In this document: piece after piece, positions 16,953 to 25,033 of the stretch | How the letters are laid out: each line of letters starts with the position of its first letter | How positions within the stretch are numbered: position 1 is the stretch's first letter | DNA from: an uncultured Muribaculaceae bacterium | GTDB taxonomy: Bacteria > Bacteroidota > Bacteroidia > Bacteroidales > Muribaculaceae | Assembly: GCA_947628305.1 (NCBI GenBank) | Contig: CANQZG010000006.1 | Location: 1-64,000 of the forward strand | DNA: 64,000 bases | Reading direction: 5' to 3' | Notes under the pieces: generated by a model | The model's input: the letters and a program-made list of their open reading frames with translations, nothing else | Told to the model about the DNA's origin: nothing | Database searches by the model: none | Made by a program: the position numbers and the translations under genes

Positions 16953-18258
16953 TGCGATATCGCTATTCATGATTATCAACATAGTGTCACATTCGGCAAA
17001 TTTCACAACTATCGGCGACTATGTTGTCCAGGATGACAATGGGGTCATATATGTCGGGGTCGGTGACAGCGATTCGAGGCTATTCGGCTTCGAGGTCACG
17101 GGAATTGAGACACGTTATATGCCCGATACATTGACATTTGCATCGGTTGTGCCGTATGATGGAAAAGAATACAATGTTGTCAGAATCGGTAAGGGGGCGT
17201 TTAAAGGTGACAGGCGCATAAAAAGCGTTGTCATGCCGTCAACCGTTGAAGTAGTGATGGATGACGCTTTTGCCGGGTCATCATTGAGGGACGTGGCGTT
17301 GAACGAGGGACTTCAGCAGATATTGCCGGGTGCTTTCTCGTACACGAGGTTAAACGACTTGAACCTGCCATCCACATTGCGGTCAATGTGTGAGGCTCAA
17401 ATGTCGTTCGGTGGCTTCATGACATATCAACAACAGGCAGTCATGATGGGATGTGACAATCTTGAGTCAATCACTGTGGGTGCGGGGAATGAACGGTATT
17501 ACGCTGTTGACGGCATGCTCATTGACCGTTCATCCCAGAGTCTGTTGAAAGTTCCGTCGATGAAAAAGGGTGTATTGGATATTCCGACTGATGTCGCCGT
17601 TATCGAGTCATGCGCGATTCAGGGTTGTAAGGGGCTGACACAACTCAATATGCCATCGGGAAATCTGAACATGATAAAGGGGAATGCGGTATATATTAAT
17701 GTGGGCTTGGAGCATGTTACAATCCCGGCGTCGGCAGTAAACATTTATGAGAATCCGTTCGCCTATTGTTATACCTTGGAGCGTATTGATGTTGAATCGG
17801 GCAACGAGCGGCTGACATCGGTTGACGGCGTTTTATACAGCAAGGACATGGGGATGCTCTATTCCTATCCTGGGGCACGCAAGGCCACTAAATACAAAGC
17901 CCCGAAGACAGTGAAGGCCATGGTTGCAGGTGCGTTTGGACTTTGTTCGATTAAATTGGAGGAAATCGAGATTCCCGGTCCTGTGACAAAAATTCCGGCA
18001 TGGTGTTTTTATCGTTGTTTTGAGCTAAAGAAACTGATATTGCCATCGACAGTTGAGACGATAGAGGAGAATGCCTTGCCTGATGTTGCGTTCACAATGG
18101 TGCTTGGGGCGGCAACACCCCCTGAAATCGTATATAATCAAGAGGAGGACTATCGTCATCTGTTTACCAATGAGATGACGATTGTAGTGCCTAAAAAGGC
18201 CGTGAATGCTTACAGGGAGCATCCGCTTTGGGGCAAGATGACAATAAAGGGACGGTAA
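16927..18258 (+). CDS. Exported BspA-like leucine-rich repeat protein
   Basis: A 443-residue protein with an N-terminal signal peptide (about residues 1-24, SLFMIINIVSHSA). It contains BspA/Treponema-type leucine-rich repeats, e.g. RIGKGAFKGDRRIKSVVMPS (86-105), VMDDAFAGSSLRDVALNEGL, IPAWCFYRCFELKKLILPST near the C-terminus. Such proteins are exported and often bind host or bacterial surfaces. The start overlaps the DoxX gene by 26 bases, which suggests cotranscription. In some Bacteroides the gene after this DoxX family is tpiA (from memory), so the LRR gene may be an insertion in this genome. Confidence 0.8.
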   Translation: MRKFLQKSSAISLFMIINIVSHSANFTTIGDYVVQDDNGVIYVGVGDSDSRLFGFEVTGIETRYMPDTLTFASVVPYDGKEYNVVRIGKGAFKGDRRIKSVVMPSTVEVVMDDAFAGSSLRDVALNEGLQQILPGAFSYTRLNDLNLPSTLRSMCEAQMSFGGFMTYQQQAVMMGCDNLESITVGAGNERYYAVDGMLIDRSSQSLLKVPSMKKGVLDIPTDVAVIESCAIQGCKGLTQLNMPSGNLNMIKGNAVYINVGLEHVTIPASAVNIYENPFAYCYTLERIDVESGNERLTSVDGVLYSKDMGMLYSYPGARKATKYKAPKTVKAMVAGAFGLCSIKLEEIEIPGPVTKIPAWCFYRCFELKKLILPSTVETIEENALPDVAFTMVLGAATPPEIVYNQEEDYRHLFTNEMTIVVPKKAVNAYREHPLWGKMTIKGR

Positions 18259-18284
18259 TGTGTAAATAAGTTTGGTGGTTAAAA

Positions 18285-18316
18285 TTTGGTTTGGCATGTA
18301 ATAATGTCTAAATTTG
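18285..18316 (+). promoter_or_regulatory. Promoter of the DUF3127 gene
   Basis: TTTG (18285-18288), 20 bases, TAAATTTG (18309-18316) match the Bacteroidetes consensus exactly. The gene starts 27 bases downstream. Confidence 0.75.
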
Positions 18317-18343
18317 CCATGTAAAGAAAAATTCAATTAATAT

Positions 18344-18724
18344 ATGGAAGTAACAGGAAGAATCATTATCGCGCTTCCCGAGGTTTCGGGTACATCCAAG
18401 GCCGGTAACGCGTGGAAGAAACGCGAATATGTATTGGAAACACAGGAGCAATATCCCCGCAAGGTGTTCTTTAATTTTTTCGGCGACCGTGCCGACCAGT
18501 TCCCGATGAATGTCGGTGACTTGGTGACAGTCAGCTTCGATATCGAGAGCCGTGAGTTCAATGGCCGTTGGTATACCGATATACGTGCATGGAAGGCCGA
18601 ACCGGCCCAGGCTGCAACTTCCGCATCTACCGGGGTGAACCCTGTCATGCCGGGAGCAGTGCCTCCCCCTGCCGCCCCGATGGGTATGCCGCAGAGCGAC
18701 CCGGGCGATGACCTGCCGTTCTAA
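18344..18724 (+). CDS. DUF3127 protein, single-strand-DNA-binding-like OB fold
   Basis: A 126-residue protein starting MEVTGRIIIALPEVSGTSKAG and containing KREYVLETQEQYPRKVFFNF and a GDLVTVSFDIESREFNGRWY strand pattern. These identify DUF3127, a small OB-fold family. The Pro-rich linker and acidic tail DPGDDLPF resemble the C-terminal tip of SSB proteins, so a DNA-related role is plausible but inferred. It stands alone between a good promoter and a perfect palindromic terminator. Confidence 0.85.
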   Translation: MEVTGRIIIALPEVSGTSKAGNAWKKREYVLETQEQYPRKVFFNFFGDRADQFPMNVGDLVTVSFDIESREFNGRWYTDIRAWKAEPAQAATSASTGVNPVMPGAVPPPAAPMGMPQSDPGDDLPF

Positions 18725-18746
18725 AGAATAATTACATTACATAAAG

Positions 18747-18782
18747 CGCGTGGCAGGTTATTATATAATAACCTGCCACGCG
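18747..18782 (+). terminator. 36-bp perfect palindrome after the DUF3127 gene
   Basis: The stretch starts CGCGTGGCAGG and ends in the reverse complement with no mismatch. It lies 23 bases after the DUF3127 stop and 18 bases before the next ATG (18800). It lacks a clear T run, so it may act as a terminator or as a bidirectional barrier. Confidence 0.65.
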
Positions 18783-18799
18783 TGACTATATTATTATCA

Positions 18800-20008
18800 A
18801 TGAAATTCATTACATCTTTTTTCTTTGCTTTAGCAGGTGCATCGATAGGATTGATTTCTTCGGCCCAATCTTTCGCTCCTGTCGCTGTCGAGGAGGGCTT
18901 TTGCTCCTGGCGACCGGGACATGAATTGACATGGGAGGATACAATCGGTTTTGGGGCTGAATCGGGTTGGAATTGGAGTCGTCCGCTTCCTGTAGGGGTC
19001 AGCCATGAAGGTAAGTCAATAAAGGTCGGATATGATTACGGGACTCTTTGTCATGTTGTCACTGATGATGACCGTGTTGTGTTTTCATATCCGGCACTCA
19101 CCGTAGACACGGTGAATGTCGCCGAATCAAAGGTCACGTTTGACTGTAGAGGACGCAAACGTCAGTTTGATACCCGGGCAAAGGATTTTATCTCGAGGTT
19201 AACCGGGTTTGTTGCGCCCATTCAAGGATTTGAGCGACAGGCCTACGTTTTCTCTGTCGTCTCGTTGGATTCGGCGGGAGAAGTTATCCCTTACACCCTG
19301 ACAAGGCAGGCATATATCGCCGATGTCCCGACCTCTCCTCGTCTGCTTGGCTTAATGAGAAGACAGGCCAACTGGGGTACGCATTCCTATCGGGACTTTA
19401 TTTATAGGAAATATAAGGAGGCACTTGAATCGAGTGATTCATCGCTCACTGTAGCGATGAACCCATTGGAAATTGTGCCACCTATGACTGGCTGTAATTC
19501 AGTGTATTGCCATGAGGTGTTGTCAGTGTTGGGGAATGTTGTTTCAATTAAACAGACTACCAATGAGACTTATCCTGTGGGTGGTTGTCGCAGTTCTTAT
19601 TCCCGTTATGTTACGGTAGACCTGACTGACGGAAAACCGCTTGCTCCGAGGATGATGATTAAGGGTATTAATTCACGTGCACTAAAGAACGCTTATCTGA
19701 AAGCGGTGACAAATATGCTTTTGGAGCAAGGTTATGTTGAATGTGATGATATATTGCAGCTGAAAGCCAGTGTGGCAAAGGCATTGTGCACGGGAGAATT
19801 TGATATTGAAGGTGATGGCATGGATGAGATAAATATGGATTTCTCATTGCCATCGTCAATCGCTGTCATCCCGGGATTTCTTGCCATGGAGGTTGATATG
19901 TCGCTTTTCAGCGACTTCGGGGAGGTCATGAACACATACGTTTTGATTCCGTCTAAGCCATTGGAGCGTTATCTGACACCTGTTGCATTGAAAATTTCCC
20001 GACTTTGA
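18800..20008 (+). CDS. Exported protein of unknown function
   Basis: From ATG 18800 the product has about 402 residues and a signal peptide (MKFITSFFFALAGASIGLISSAQ). The upstream in-frame start at 18782 lies in the palindrome and is less likely. The mature part has several cysteines (GFCSW, GTLCHV, FDCRG, TGCNSVYCHE, GGCRSSY). A C-terminal segment resembles DUF3298-type folds in layout (LLEQGYVECDDILQLK followed by IPGFLAMEVDMSLFSDF), but I cannot confirm it. No catalytic motif was found. Confidence 0.6.
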   Translation: MKFITSFFFALAGASIGLISSAQSFAPVAVEEGFCSWRPGHELTWEDTIGFGAESGWNWSRPLPVGVSHEGKSIKVGYDYGTLCHVVTDDDRVVFSYPALTVDTVNVAESKVTFDCRGRKRQFDTRAKDFISRLTGFVAPIQGFERQAYVFSVVSLDSAGEVIPYTLTRQAYIADVPTSPRLLGLMRRQANWGTHSYRDFIYRKYKEALESSDSSLTVAMNPLEIVPPMTGCNSVYCHEVLSVLGNVVSIKQTTNETYPVGGCRSSYSRYVTVDLTDGKPLAPRMMIKGINSRALKNAYLKAVTNMLLEQGYVECDDILQLKASVAKALCTGEFDIEGDGMDEINMDFSLPSSIAVIPGFLAMEVDMSLFSDFGEVMNTYVLIPSKPLERYLTPVALKISRL

Positions 20009-20012
20009 ACAG

Positions 20013-20066
20013 GCGGATATAACGAGAGCGGATGGCATACCGACCATCCGCTCTCGTTATATCCGC
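20013..20066. terminator. Bidirectional terminator between the exported protein and lpxA
   Basis: 23-base arms (20013-20035 and 20044-20066) pair perfectly around an 8-base loop. It lies between convergent genes, 5 bases after the rightward stop and 16 before the leftward lpxA stop, so it can serve both. Confidence 0.8.
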
Positions 20067-20081
20067 TTGTCGCTGTGTCCC

Positions 20082-20858
20082 TTACACGTATCCGCGGATG
20101 ATACCGCGCTTGGCGTTTCGGACGAACAGAATGATTTCATCGCGTTCCTTTGTGGCGGGCAATTCGGCTTCGATGCGTTCGACAGCATCAGAGTTGTTCA
20201 ATCCCGACAGATAGAGGTAACGGTATATTTCCTGAATTTCGCGTATAACCTCGCTTGAAAAGTTGCGACGGCGCAGACCTATTGAGTTCACTCCGGCGTA
20301 TGCAATCGGTTCGCGGGCGGCCTTGACGTAGGGAGGAATGTCCTTGTTGACGAGGGCACCACCCTGAATCATCACATGCGGGCCTATATGGCAGAATTGA
20401 TGGACGAGTGTCCCGCCACCGATTACGGCATAATCGTCAACCACGACCTCGCCTGCAAGCTGTGTCGCGTTGGACATGATTACATTGTCTCCTACGACGC
20501 AGTCATGGGCGACGTGGCAGTATGCCATTATCAGACAGTTGTCACCGACCACGGTCTTGCCTTTGGCCGCTGTGCCACGGTTGATTGTGACACATTCTCT
20601 GATGGTGGTGTTGTCTCCGATTATGGCGAGTGTTTCCTCTCCACGGAATTTTAAATCCTGGGGTATGCCTGAAATCACTGCACCGGGGAAAATAGTGCAG
20701 TTCTTACCGATGCGTGCCCCCTCCATGATGGTGACATTGCTGCCGATGCGCGTGCCTTCGCCGATTTCGACATTGCGGTCTATTGTCACGAACGGGTCAA
20801 TGACGACACTTTGGGCGATTTTGGCTGCGGGATGGATATATGCTAACGGTTGTTTCAT
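20082..20858 (-). CDS. lpxA: UDP-N-acetylglucosamine acyltransferase
   Basis: A 258-residue left-handed beta-helix enzyme that adds the 3-hydroxyacyl chain to UDP-GlcNAc, the first step of lipid A synthesis in the cytoplasm. Hexapeptide repeats fill residues 8-170 (IHPAAKIAQSVVIDPFVTI; CHVAHDCVVGDNVIMSNATQLAG). The catalytic histidine is in AYCHVAHDC. The C-terminal helical part (GLRRRNFSSEVIREIQEIYRYLY) is typical of LpxA. It follows the lpxC-fabZ gene in the same direction at 29 bases and forms an operon with it and lpxD. Confidence 0.95.
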   Translation of the reverse strand: MKQPLAYIHPAAKIAQSVVIDPFVTIDRNVEIGEGTRIGSNVTIMEGARIGKNCTIFPGAVISGIPQDLKFRGEETLAIIGDNTTIRECVTINRGTAAKGKTVVGDNCLIMAYCHVAHDCVVGDNVIMSNATQLAGEVVVDDYAVIGGGTLVHQFCHIGPHVMIQGGALVNKDIPPYVKAAREPIAYAGVNSIGLRRRNFSSEVIREIQEIYRYLYLSGLNNSDAVERIEAELPATKERDEIILFVRNAKRGIIRGYV

Positions 20859-20887
20859 AATTGGTTATGATTTTGATAAAGGTTTTG

Positions 20888-22270
20888 TCATTTATTTTTT
20901 ACAATCTGCGCCATGAATTCACACTCGGCAACGATTTTTTCGCCGACAAACACATATCCCTTCATCACGGCGCATCCACGGCGCAATGGAGTCATGAACG
21001 ATATGTGGAACAAGAGGGTGTCGCCGGGGACGACTTTCTGGCGGAATTTCACGTTGTCGATTTTCATGAAATAGGTCGAGTAGCGTTCAGGCTCGTCGAC
21101 TGCGCCGAGCACGAGCAGACCGCCGGTCTGCGCCATTGCTTCTATAAGCAATACCCCCGGCATGACCGGCTCTTGCGGGAAGTGTCCCTGGAAGAACGGT
21201 TCGTTTACAGTGACATTCTTAACACCCACGATGTAGTTCTCCCCGCGTTCGATGATTTTATCCACGAGCAGGAACGGGTAACGGTGGGGGAGAAGTTCAC
21301 GTATGCGGTTGTTGTCCATTATGGGGGCGACATTAGGGTTATAGACTGGGGCCTGTATATCCTGTCGCTTGATTTCTTTGCGTATCTGTTTGGAGAAAGT
21401 CGTGTTGATGGAGTGCCCGGGACGTGTCGCGATTACTTTTCCTTTCAGAGGACGTCCGATGAGGGCGATATCTCCTATGACATCCATCAGTTTGTGACGT
21501 GCAGGCTCGTTCTCGACCGATAGCGGGCCGTCGTTGACATATCCGAACTCATTGACATTGCGGTGGGGGACATTCATCATGTCGGCGATGTGGTCGAGTT
21601 CAGCCTGCTGCATGGGTGAGTCGTAGATGACAATCGCATTGTCAAGGTCTCCGCCCTTAATGAGGTTGGCCTTTACCAACGGCTCGATTTCACGGACGAA
21701 TACAAATGTACGGCTCGAGGCGATTTCATCGGCGAAGTCGTTCATGTTTTCCAGGGTGGCGAACTGGTTGTTCAGTACCGGGGAATCAAACTGCACCATT
21801 GTGTCGATGCTGAAATCCTCGTCGGGGAGGACGACAATAGATGAGCCTGATGTGTCGTCACGCACCTCGATTTTCTGTTTGACGATATAATAGTCCTTTT
21901 CGGCTTTCTGTTCCTCGAGCCCCACACGGGCGATGTTCTCGCAGTACAACCGTGCGCTGCCGTCGAGAATAGGCATCTCGGGTGCATTGACTTGAATGAG
22001 GCAGTTGTCTATGCCGGCCGCGTACAATGCAGCCATGGCATGCTCGATGGTGCTTACGCGGGCATCACCCCGTGCGATGACCGTCCCGCGGTTGGTCGCG
22101 ACAACGTTTTCGGCGAGGGCGTCGATAACCGGCTGTCCCTCGAGGTCTACGCGCTGTATCTTATATCCGTGGTTTTCGGGAGCGGGGAGGAATGTCGCTT
22201 CGATTTCAAGTCCTGTATGAAGTCCTTTGCCTTTAATGGAAAAGGCTTCTTTTAATGTCTGTTGCTTCAT
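20888..22270 (-). CDS. lpxC-fabZ: Bifunctional UDP-acyl-GlcNAc deacetylase / hydroxyacyl-ACP dehydratase
   Basis: A 460-residue fusion. The N-terminal part (about 1-300) is LpxC, the zinc deacetylase of the second lipid A step; STIEHAMAALYAAGI and RHKLMDVIGDIALIG carry the zinc and catalytic residues. The C-terminal part (about 310-460) is FabZ, dehydrating 3-hydroxyacyl-ACP; LPHRYPFLLVDK and FFQGHFPQEPVMPGVLLIEA are its marks. This fusion is characteristic of Bacteroidetes and couples the use of hydroxyacyl-ACP between lipid A and fatty acid synthesis. It lies between lpxD and lpxA. Confidence 0.96.
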   Translation of the reverse strand: MKQQTLKEAFSIKGKGLHTGLEIEATFLPAPENHGYKIQRVDLEGQPVIDALAENVVATNRGTVIARGDARVSTIEHAMAALYAAGIDNCLIQVNAPEMPILDGSARLYCENIARVGLEEQKAEKDYYIVKQKIEVRDDTSGSSIVVLPDEDFSIDTMVQFDSPVLNNQFATLENMNDFADEIASSRTFVFVREIEPLVKANLIKGGDLDNAIVIYDSPMQQAELDHIADMMNVPHRNVNEFGYVNDGPLSVENEPARHKLMDVIGDIALIGRPLKGKVIATRPGHSINTTFSKQIRKEIKRQDIQAPVYNPNVAPIMDNNRIRELLPHRYPFLLVDKIIERGENYIVGVKNVTVNEPFFQGHFPQEPVMPGVLLIEAMAQTGGLLVLGAVDEPERYSTYFMKIDNVKFRQKVVPGDTLLFHISFMTPLRRGCAVMKGYVFVGEKIVAECEFMAQIVKNK

Positions 22271-22288
22271 GACTTTATATTGACTGGT

Positions 22289-23299
22289 TTATTTGTTTTT
22301 TAAGTCGAGTTTACGGACGATTTCAGGCAACCTTTTTATAACGGCGGTCTGTCGTGCGAAATCGCCGTAGTTGACTGCGGGGGTGCCCATCAGGCGGCTG
22401 TCGGCTTTGACGCTTTTGGGGACACCGCTCTGTGCGCCAATCTGTGTGTTGTCGCCTATCTCTATGTGCCCGGCCAATCCGACCTGGCCTCCGAACATGC
22501 AGTTCTTGCCGACTTTTGTCGAGCCGGCTATACCGGCTTGTGCTGCCATGACCGTGTTCTCTCCGATGGCGCAGTTGTGAGCCACCTGTATGAGATTGTC
22601 AAGTTTAACTCCTTTCCCGATGCGGGTCATGCCCATTGTGGCGCGGTCGACTGTGGTGTTTGCGCCGATTTCAACATCATCCTCTATGGTGACGATACCG
22701 AGCTGAGGGATTTTCTCGTATCCGGTGGCCGTAGGGGCGAACCCGAAGCCATCGGCTCCCACCACGGCCCCGGCATGGATTATGCAACGGTTGCCGATTT
22801 TACATCCATGGTATATTTTCGCACCCGGATATATGATGGTGTTGTCACCTATCTCGACATTGTCACCGATGAATGCCTGTGGATAAATCTGCGCACCTGC
22901 ACCGATTTTAACACCACGTCCGATATAGGCAAACGCCCCTATATAAGCGTCATCAGGGATTTCTACACCATCGGTGATGTAGGAAGGCTGTTCGATGCCT
23001 TGACGGCGCGGGTTCATCATCTCCGACACCATTGTCAGCAGTTCGGCGATTGTGGCGTATGGGTCATCGACACGGATAAGTGTCGCACTTATTTCCTTTT
23101 CAGGGACGAAATCCTTACGCACCAACACTATCGATGAACGTGTATCATAGATGTGGTGGGTATATTTAGGGTTGGCCAGAAACGACAGTGCTCCGGGGTG
23201 GCCCTCCTCGATTTTTGCAAATGTATTTACCTTTATGTTTCCGTCGCCATCGACGACACCGTTGACTATCTGAGCCAGTTGATTAGCTGAAAACTCCAT
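22289..23299 (-). CDS. lpxD: UDP-3-O-acylglucosamine N-acyltransferase
   Basis: About 336 residues from ATG 23299 ([14 protein letters not shown]). It adds the second hydroxyacyl chain in lipid A synthesis. A uridine-binding N-terminal domain (about 1-95) precedes a left-handed beta-helix of hexapeptide repeats; the catalytic histidine lies in [19 protein letters not shown]. The longer frame from 23374 adds 25 residues that reach into a hairpin and is rejected. The gene heads the lpxD, lpxC-fabZ, lpxA operon; the order places acyl transfer and deacetylation together. Confidence 0.94.
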   Translation of the reverse strand: MEFSANQLAQIVNGVVDGDGNIKVNTFAKIEEGHPGALSFLANPKYTHHIYDTRSSIVLVRKDFVPEKEISATLIRVDDPYATIAELLTMVSEMMNPRRQGIEQPSYITDGVEIPDDAYIGAFAYIGRGVKIGAGAQIYPQAFIGDNVEIGDNTIIYPGAKIYHGCKIGNRCIIHAGAVVGADGFGFAPTATGYEKIPQLGIVTIEDDVEIGANTTVDRATMGMTRIGKGVKLDNLIQVAHNCAIGENTVMAAQAGIAGSTKVGKNCMFGGQVGLAGHIEIGDNTQIGAQSGVPKSVKADSRLMGTPAVNYGDFARQTAVIKRLPEIVRKLDLKNK

Positions 23300-23372
23300 T
23301 TGGGAAATGTGGGATTGTAATATCAATATGCAAAGGTGCAAAAATAATTTCACATTAGGGGTATCAACGTGC

Positions 23373-23420
23373 ATAAAGATGCCTTATTACAGAAATTTTT
23401 CTGTAATAAGGCATCTTTAT
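23373..23420 (-). terminator. Strong hairpin between the cvfB-like gene and lpxD
   Basis: Perfect 20-base arms (23373-23392 and 23401-23420) around a T-rich loop. On the minus strand it follows the cvfB-like stop by about 20 bases. A second short palindrome, ATAAGACTTATAAGTCTTAT (23426-23445), contains that stop codon. Confidence 0.75.
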
Positions 23421-23441
23421 CACCAATAAGACTTATAAGTC

Positions 23442-24275
23442 TTATAAAATTTTTATTTCCTCGGGGGTTATGACAATGGTGTGTTGGCGGTAAAGAGAAC
23501 CGAGTGCGCGTTTGAAGTCTTTTTTGCTGCAATTGAACCTCTTTTTTATATCTTCGGGAGATGACTTGTCATTCAGGTCGAGCATTCCTCCAAGGGATTT
23601 CATCCGCTTGATTATGTTTTGTTCAAGTGACGGGATGCGGTCCGATGCCGGAGGTGTCACGGTAAGGTCGATTTTCCCGTCCTCGCGCACATGTTTCACG
23701 TATGCCTTGATGGGAGTGCTTCCAAGGGAAATAGGTGCGTATGTCTCATTTTCATAGATGAGACCTGAATATAGGTTGTTGACAATCGCCTTATAGCCGA
23801 TGTCGGTGTGACGGTATACAAGTGCATCGACCTCGTCTCCATGCCTTAGATGGGGAAACACGTTGTCAAGGAATTTTTCAATCTTGGCCGATGCAACCAC
23901 ACGCTGTGTGGCATCGTCAAGGTAGACATATACGAGATATTCCATCCCTTTCTGCATCTTGATTTTCTGTTCCCGGAACGGACACATCAGGTCCTTTGTG
24001 AGCCCCCAGTCAAGAAACGCACCGGTCTTGTTCACGTCAACAACCTGAAGATATACAAACTGGCCGACTGTGGCGTATGGCCGTTCGGTGGTCGCTATCG
24101 GGCGGTTCTCGGAATCACGGTAAACGAAGACCTCAATTTCCTCATCCTTTTTCAGGCGAGAGGGGACATAACGTTTGGGGAGCAACACCTCAATACCGTC
24201 ATCATCGCCAAGATATACGCCGAAGTCGACGAATCGGACAGCCTTTAATGTATTATAACAGCCTAATTTAATCAT
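23442..24275 (-). CDS. CvfB-like S1-domain RNA-binding protein
   Basis: A 277-residue protein with tandem S1-like OB domains (about 1-65 with FVDFGVYLGDDDGIEVLLPKRYVP, 70-140 with FLDWGLTKDLMCPF, and 145-215) and a C-terminal winged-helix-like region (SPEDIKKRFNCSKKDFKRALG). This is the layout of the CvfB/YitL family. Members bind RNA and affect expression of other genes; direct targets here are unknown. Its start overlaps the end of rlmB by 4 bases, so the two are translated together. Confidence 0.85.
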   Translation of the reverse strand: MIKLGCYNTLKAVRFVDFGVYLGDDDGIEVLLPKRYVPSRLKKDEEIEVFVYRDSENRPIATTERPYATVGQFVYLQVVDVNKTGAFLDWGLTKDLMCPFREQKIKMQKGMEYLVYVYLDDATQRVVASAKIEKFLDNVFPHLRHGDEVDALVYRHTDIGYKAIVNNLYSGLIYENETYAPISLGSTPIKAYVKHVREDGKIDLTVTPPASDRIPSLEQNIIKRMKSLGGMLDLNDKSSPEDIKKRFNCSKKDFKRALGSLYRQHTIVITPEEIKIL

Positions 24276-25027
24276 ATAACCTCAAGATTGGCGTTCAACC
24301 GTTGGTTCACGACCTCATATATCATGACACCGGCGGCGACGGAGACATTCAGCGAACCGATTTTGCCGAACATAGGGATGGCGACCTTGGTGTCGCACAG
24401 TTTCATGACCTCGGGTGATATGCCGGTGTCCTCCGAGCCGAGGACAATGGCAACGGGGGTGGTGTATTCGCCCTGTGTATAGTTGATATCGGTTTTTTCG
24501 GTGACAGCGACCACTTGGTAGCCGTTGTTCTTGAGGAACTGTACTGCACCTGTGACGGTGTTTTCACGACATACAGGGATATGCAGCAATGCTCCGGCCG
24601 ATGTCTTTACGGCGTCACCGCCTACCCCGACGCTACCGTGCCGGGGGATTATGATAGCATCGACACCGGCGCATTCACAGGTACGGGCGATTGCGCCGAA
24701 ATTACGTACATCCGTTATCCCGTCGAGAATCACTATGAACGGCAGTATCCCGGCCTCATATAACTCGGGGACAAGGAAGTCGAGGCGGTGGTAGGTGATT
24801 GCCGAGAGCATCGCGATTGCCCCTTGGTGATTCTTGCGGGTGATGCGGTTGAGACGTTGTACCGGCACACGCTGGATTGTCACCCTGTGGGCGCGGGCGG
24901 TGTCTATAAGTTCAATCGCGAGCGGAGATGACAGTTCCTTTGAGAGATAGAGTTTGTCAATCTCTTTACCTGACTCTATGGCCTCGATTATGGCACGGAG
25001 TCCAAATATATAGTCTTCTTTTTCCAT
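24272..25027 (-). CDS. rlmB: 23S rRNA (guanosine-2'-O-)-methyltransferase
   Basis: A 251-residue SpoU-family methyltransferase with an N-terminal substrate-binding domain (YIFGLRAIIEAIESGKEID) and the C-terminal trefoil-knot SAM fold. Motifs: ILDGITDVRNFGAIARTCEC (motif 1), VLGSEDTGIS (motif 2) and IPMFGKIGSLNVSVAAGVMIYE (motif 3). RlmB methylates G2251 of 23S rRNA; assignment within the SpoU family is by similarity to YjfH-type proteins. It lies 6 bases after recN in the leftward operon. Confidence 0.9.
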   Translation of the reverse strand: MEKEDYIFGLRAIIEAIESGKEIDKLYLSKELSSPLAIELIDTARAHRVTIQRVPVQRLNRITRKNHQGAIAMLSAITYHRLDFLVPELYEAGILPFIVILDGITDVRNFGAIARTCECAGVDAIIIPRHGSVGVGGDAVKTSAGALLHIPVCRENTVTGAVQFLKNNGYQVVAVTEKTDINYTQGEYTTPVAIVLGSEDTGISPEVMKLCDTKVAIPMFGKIGSLNVSVAAGVMIYEVVNQRLNANLEVI

Positions 25028-25033
25028 TTCTTA

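Noticed and set aside
22466-23137. A 223-codon frame antisense to lpxD
   Set aside because: Reflects the repeat structure of lpxD; no independent support.
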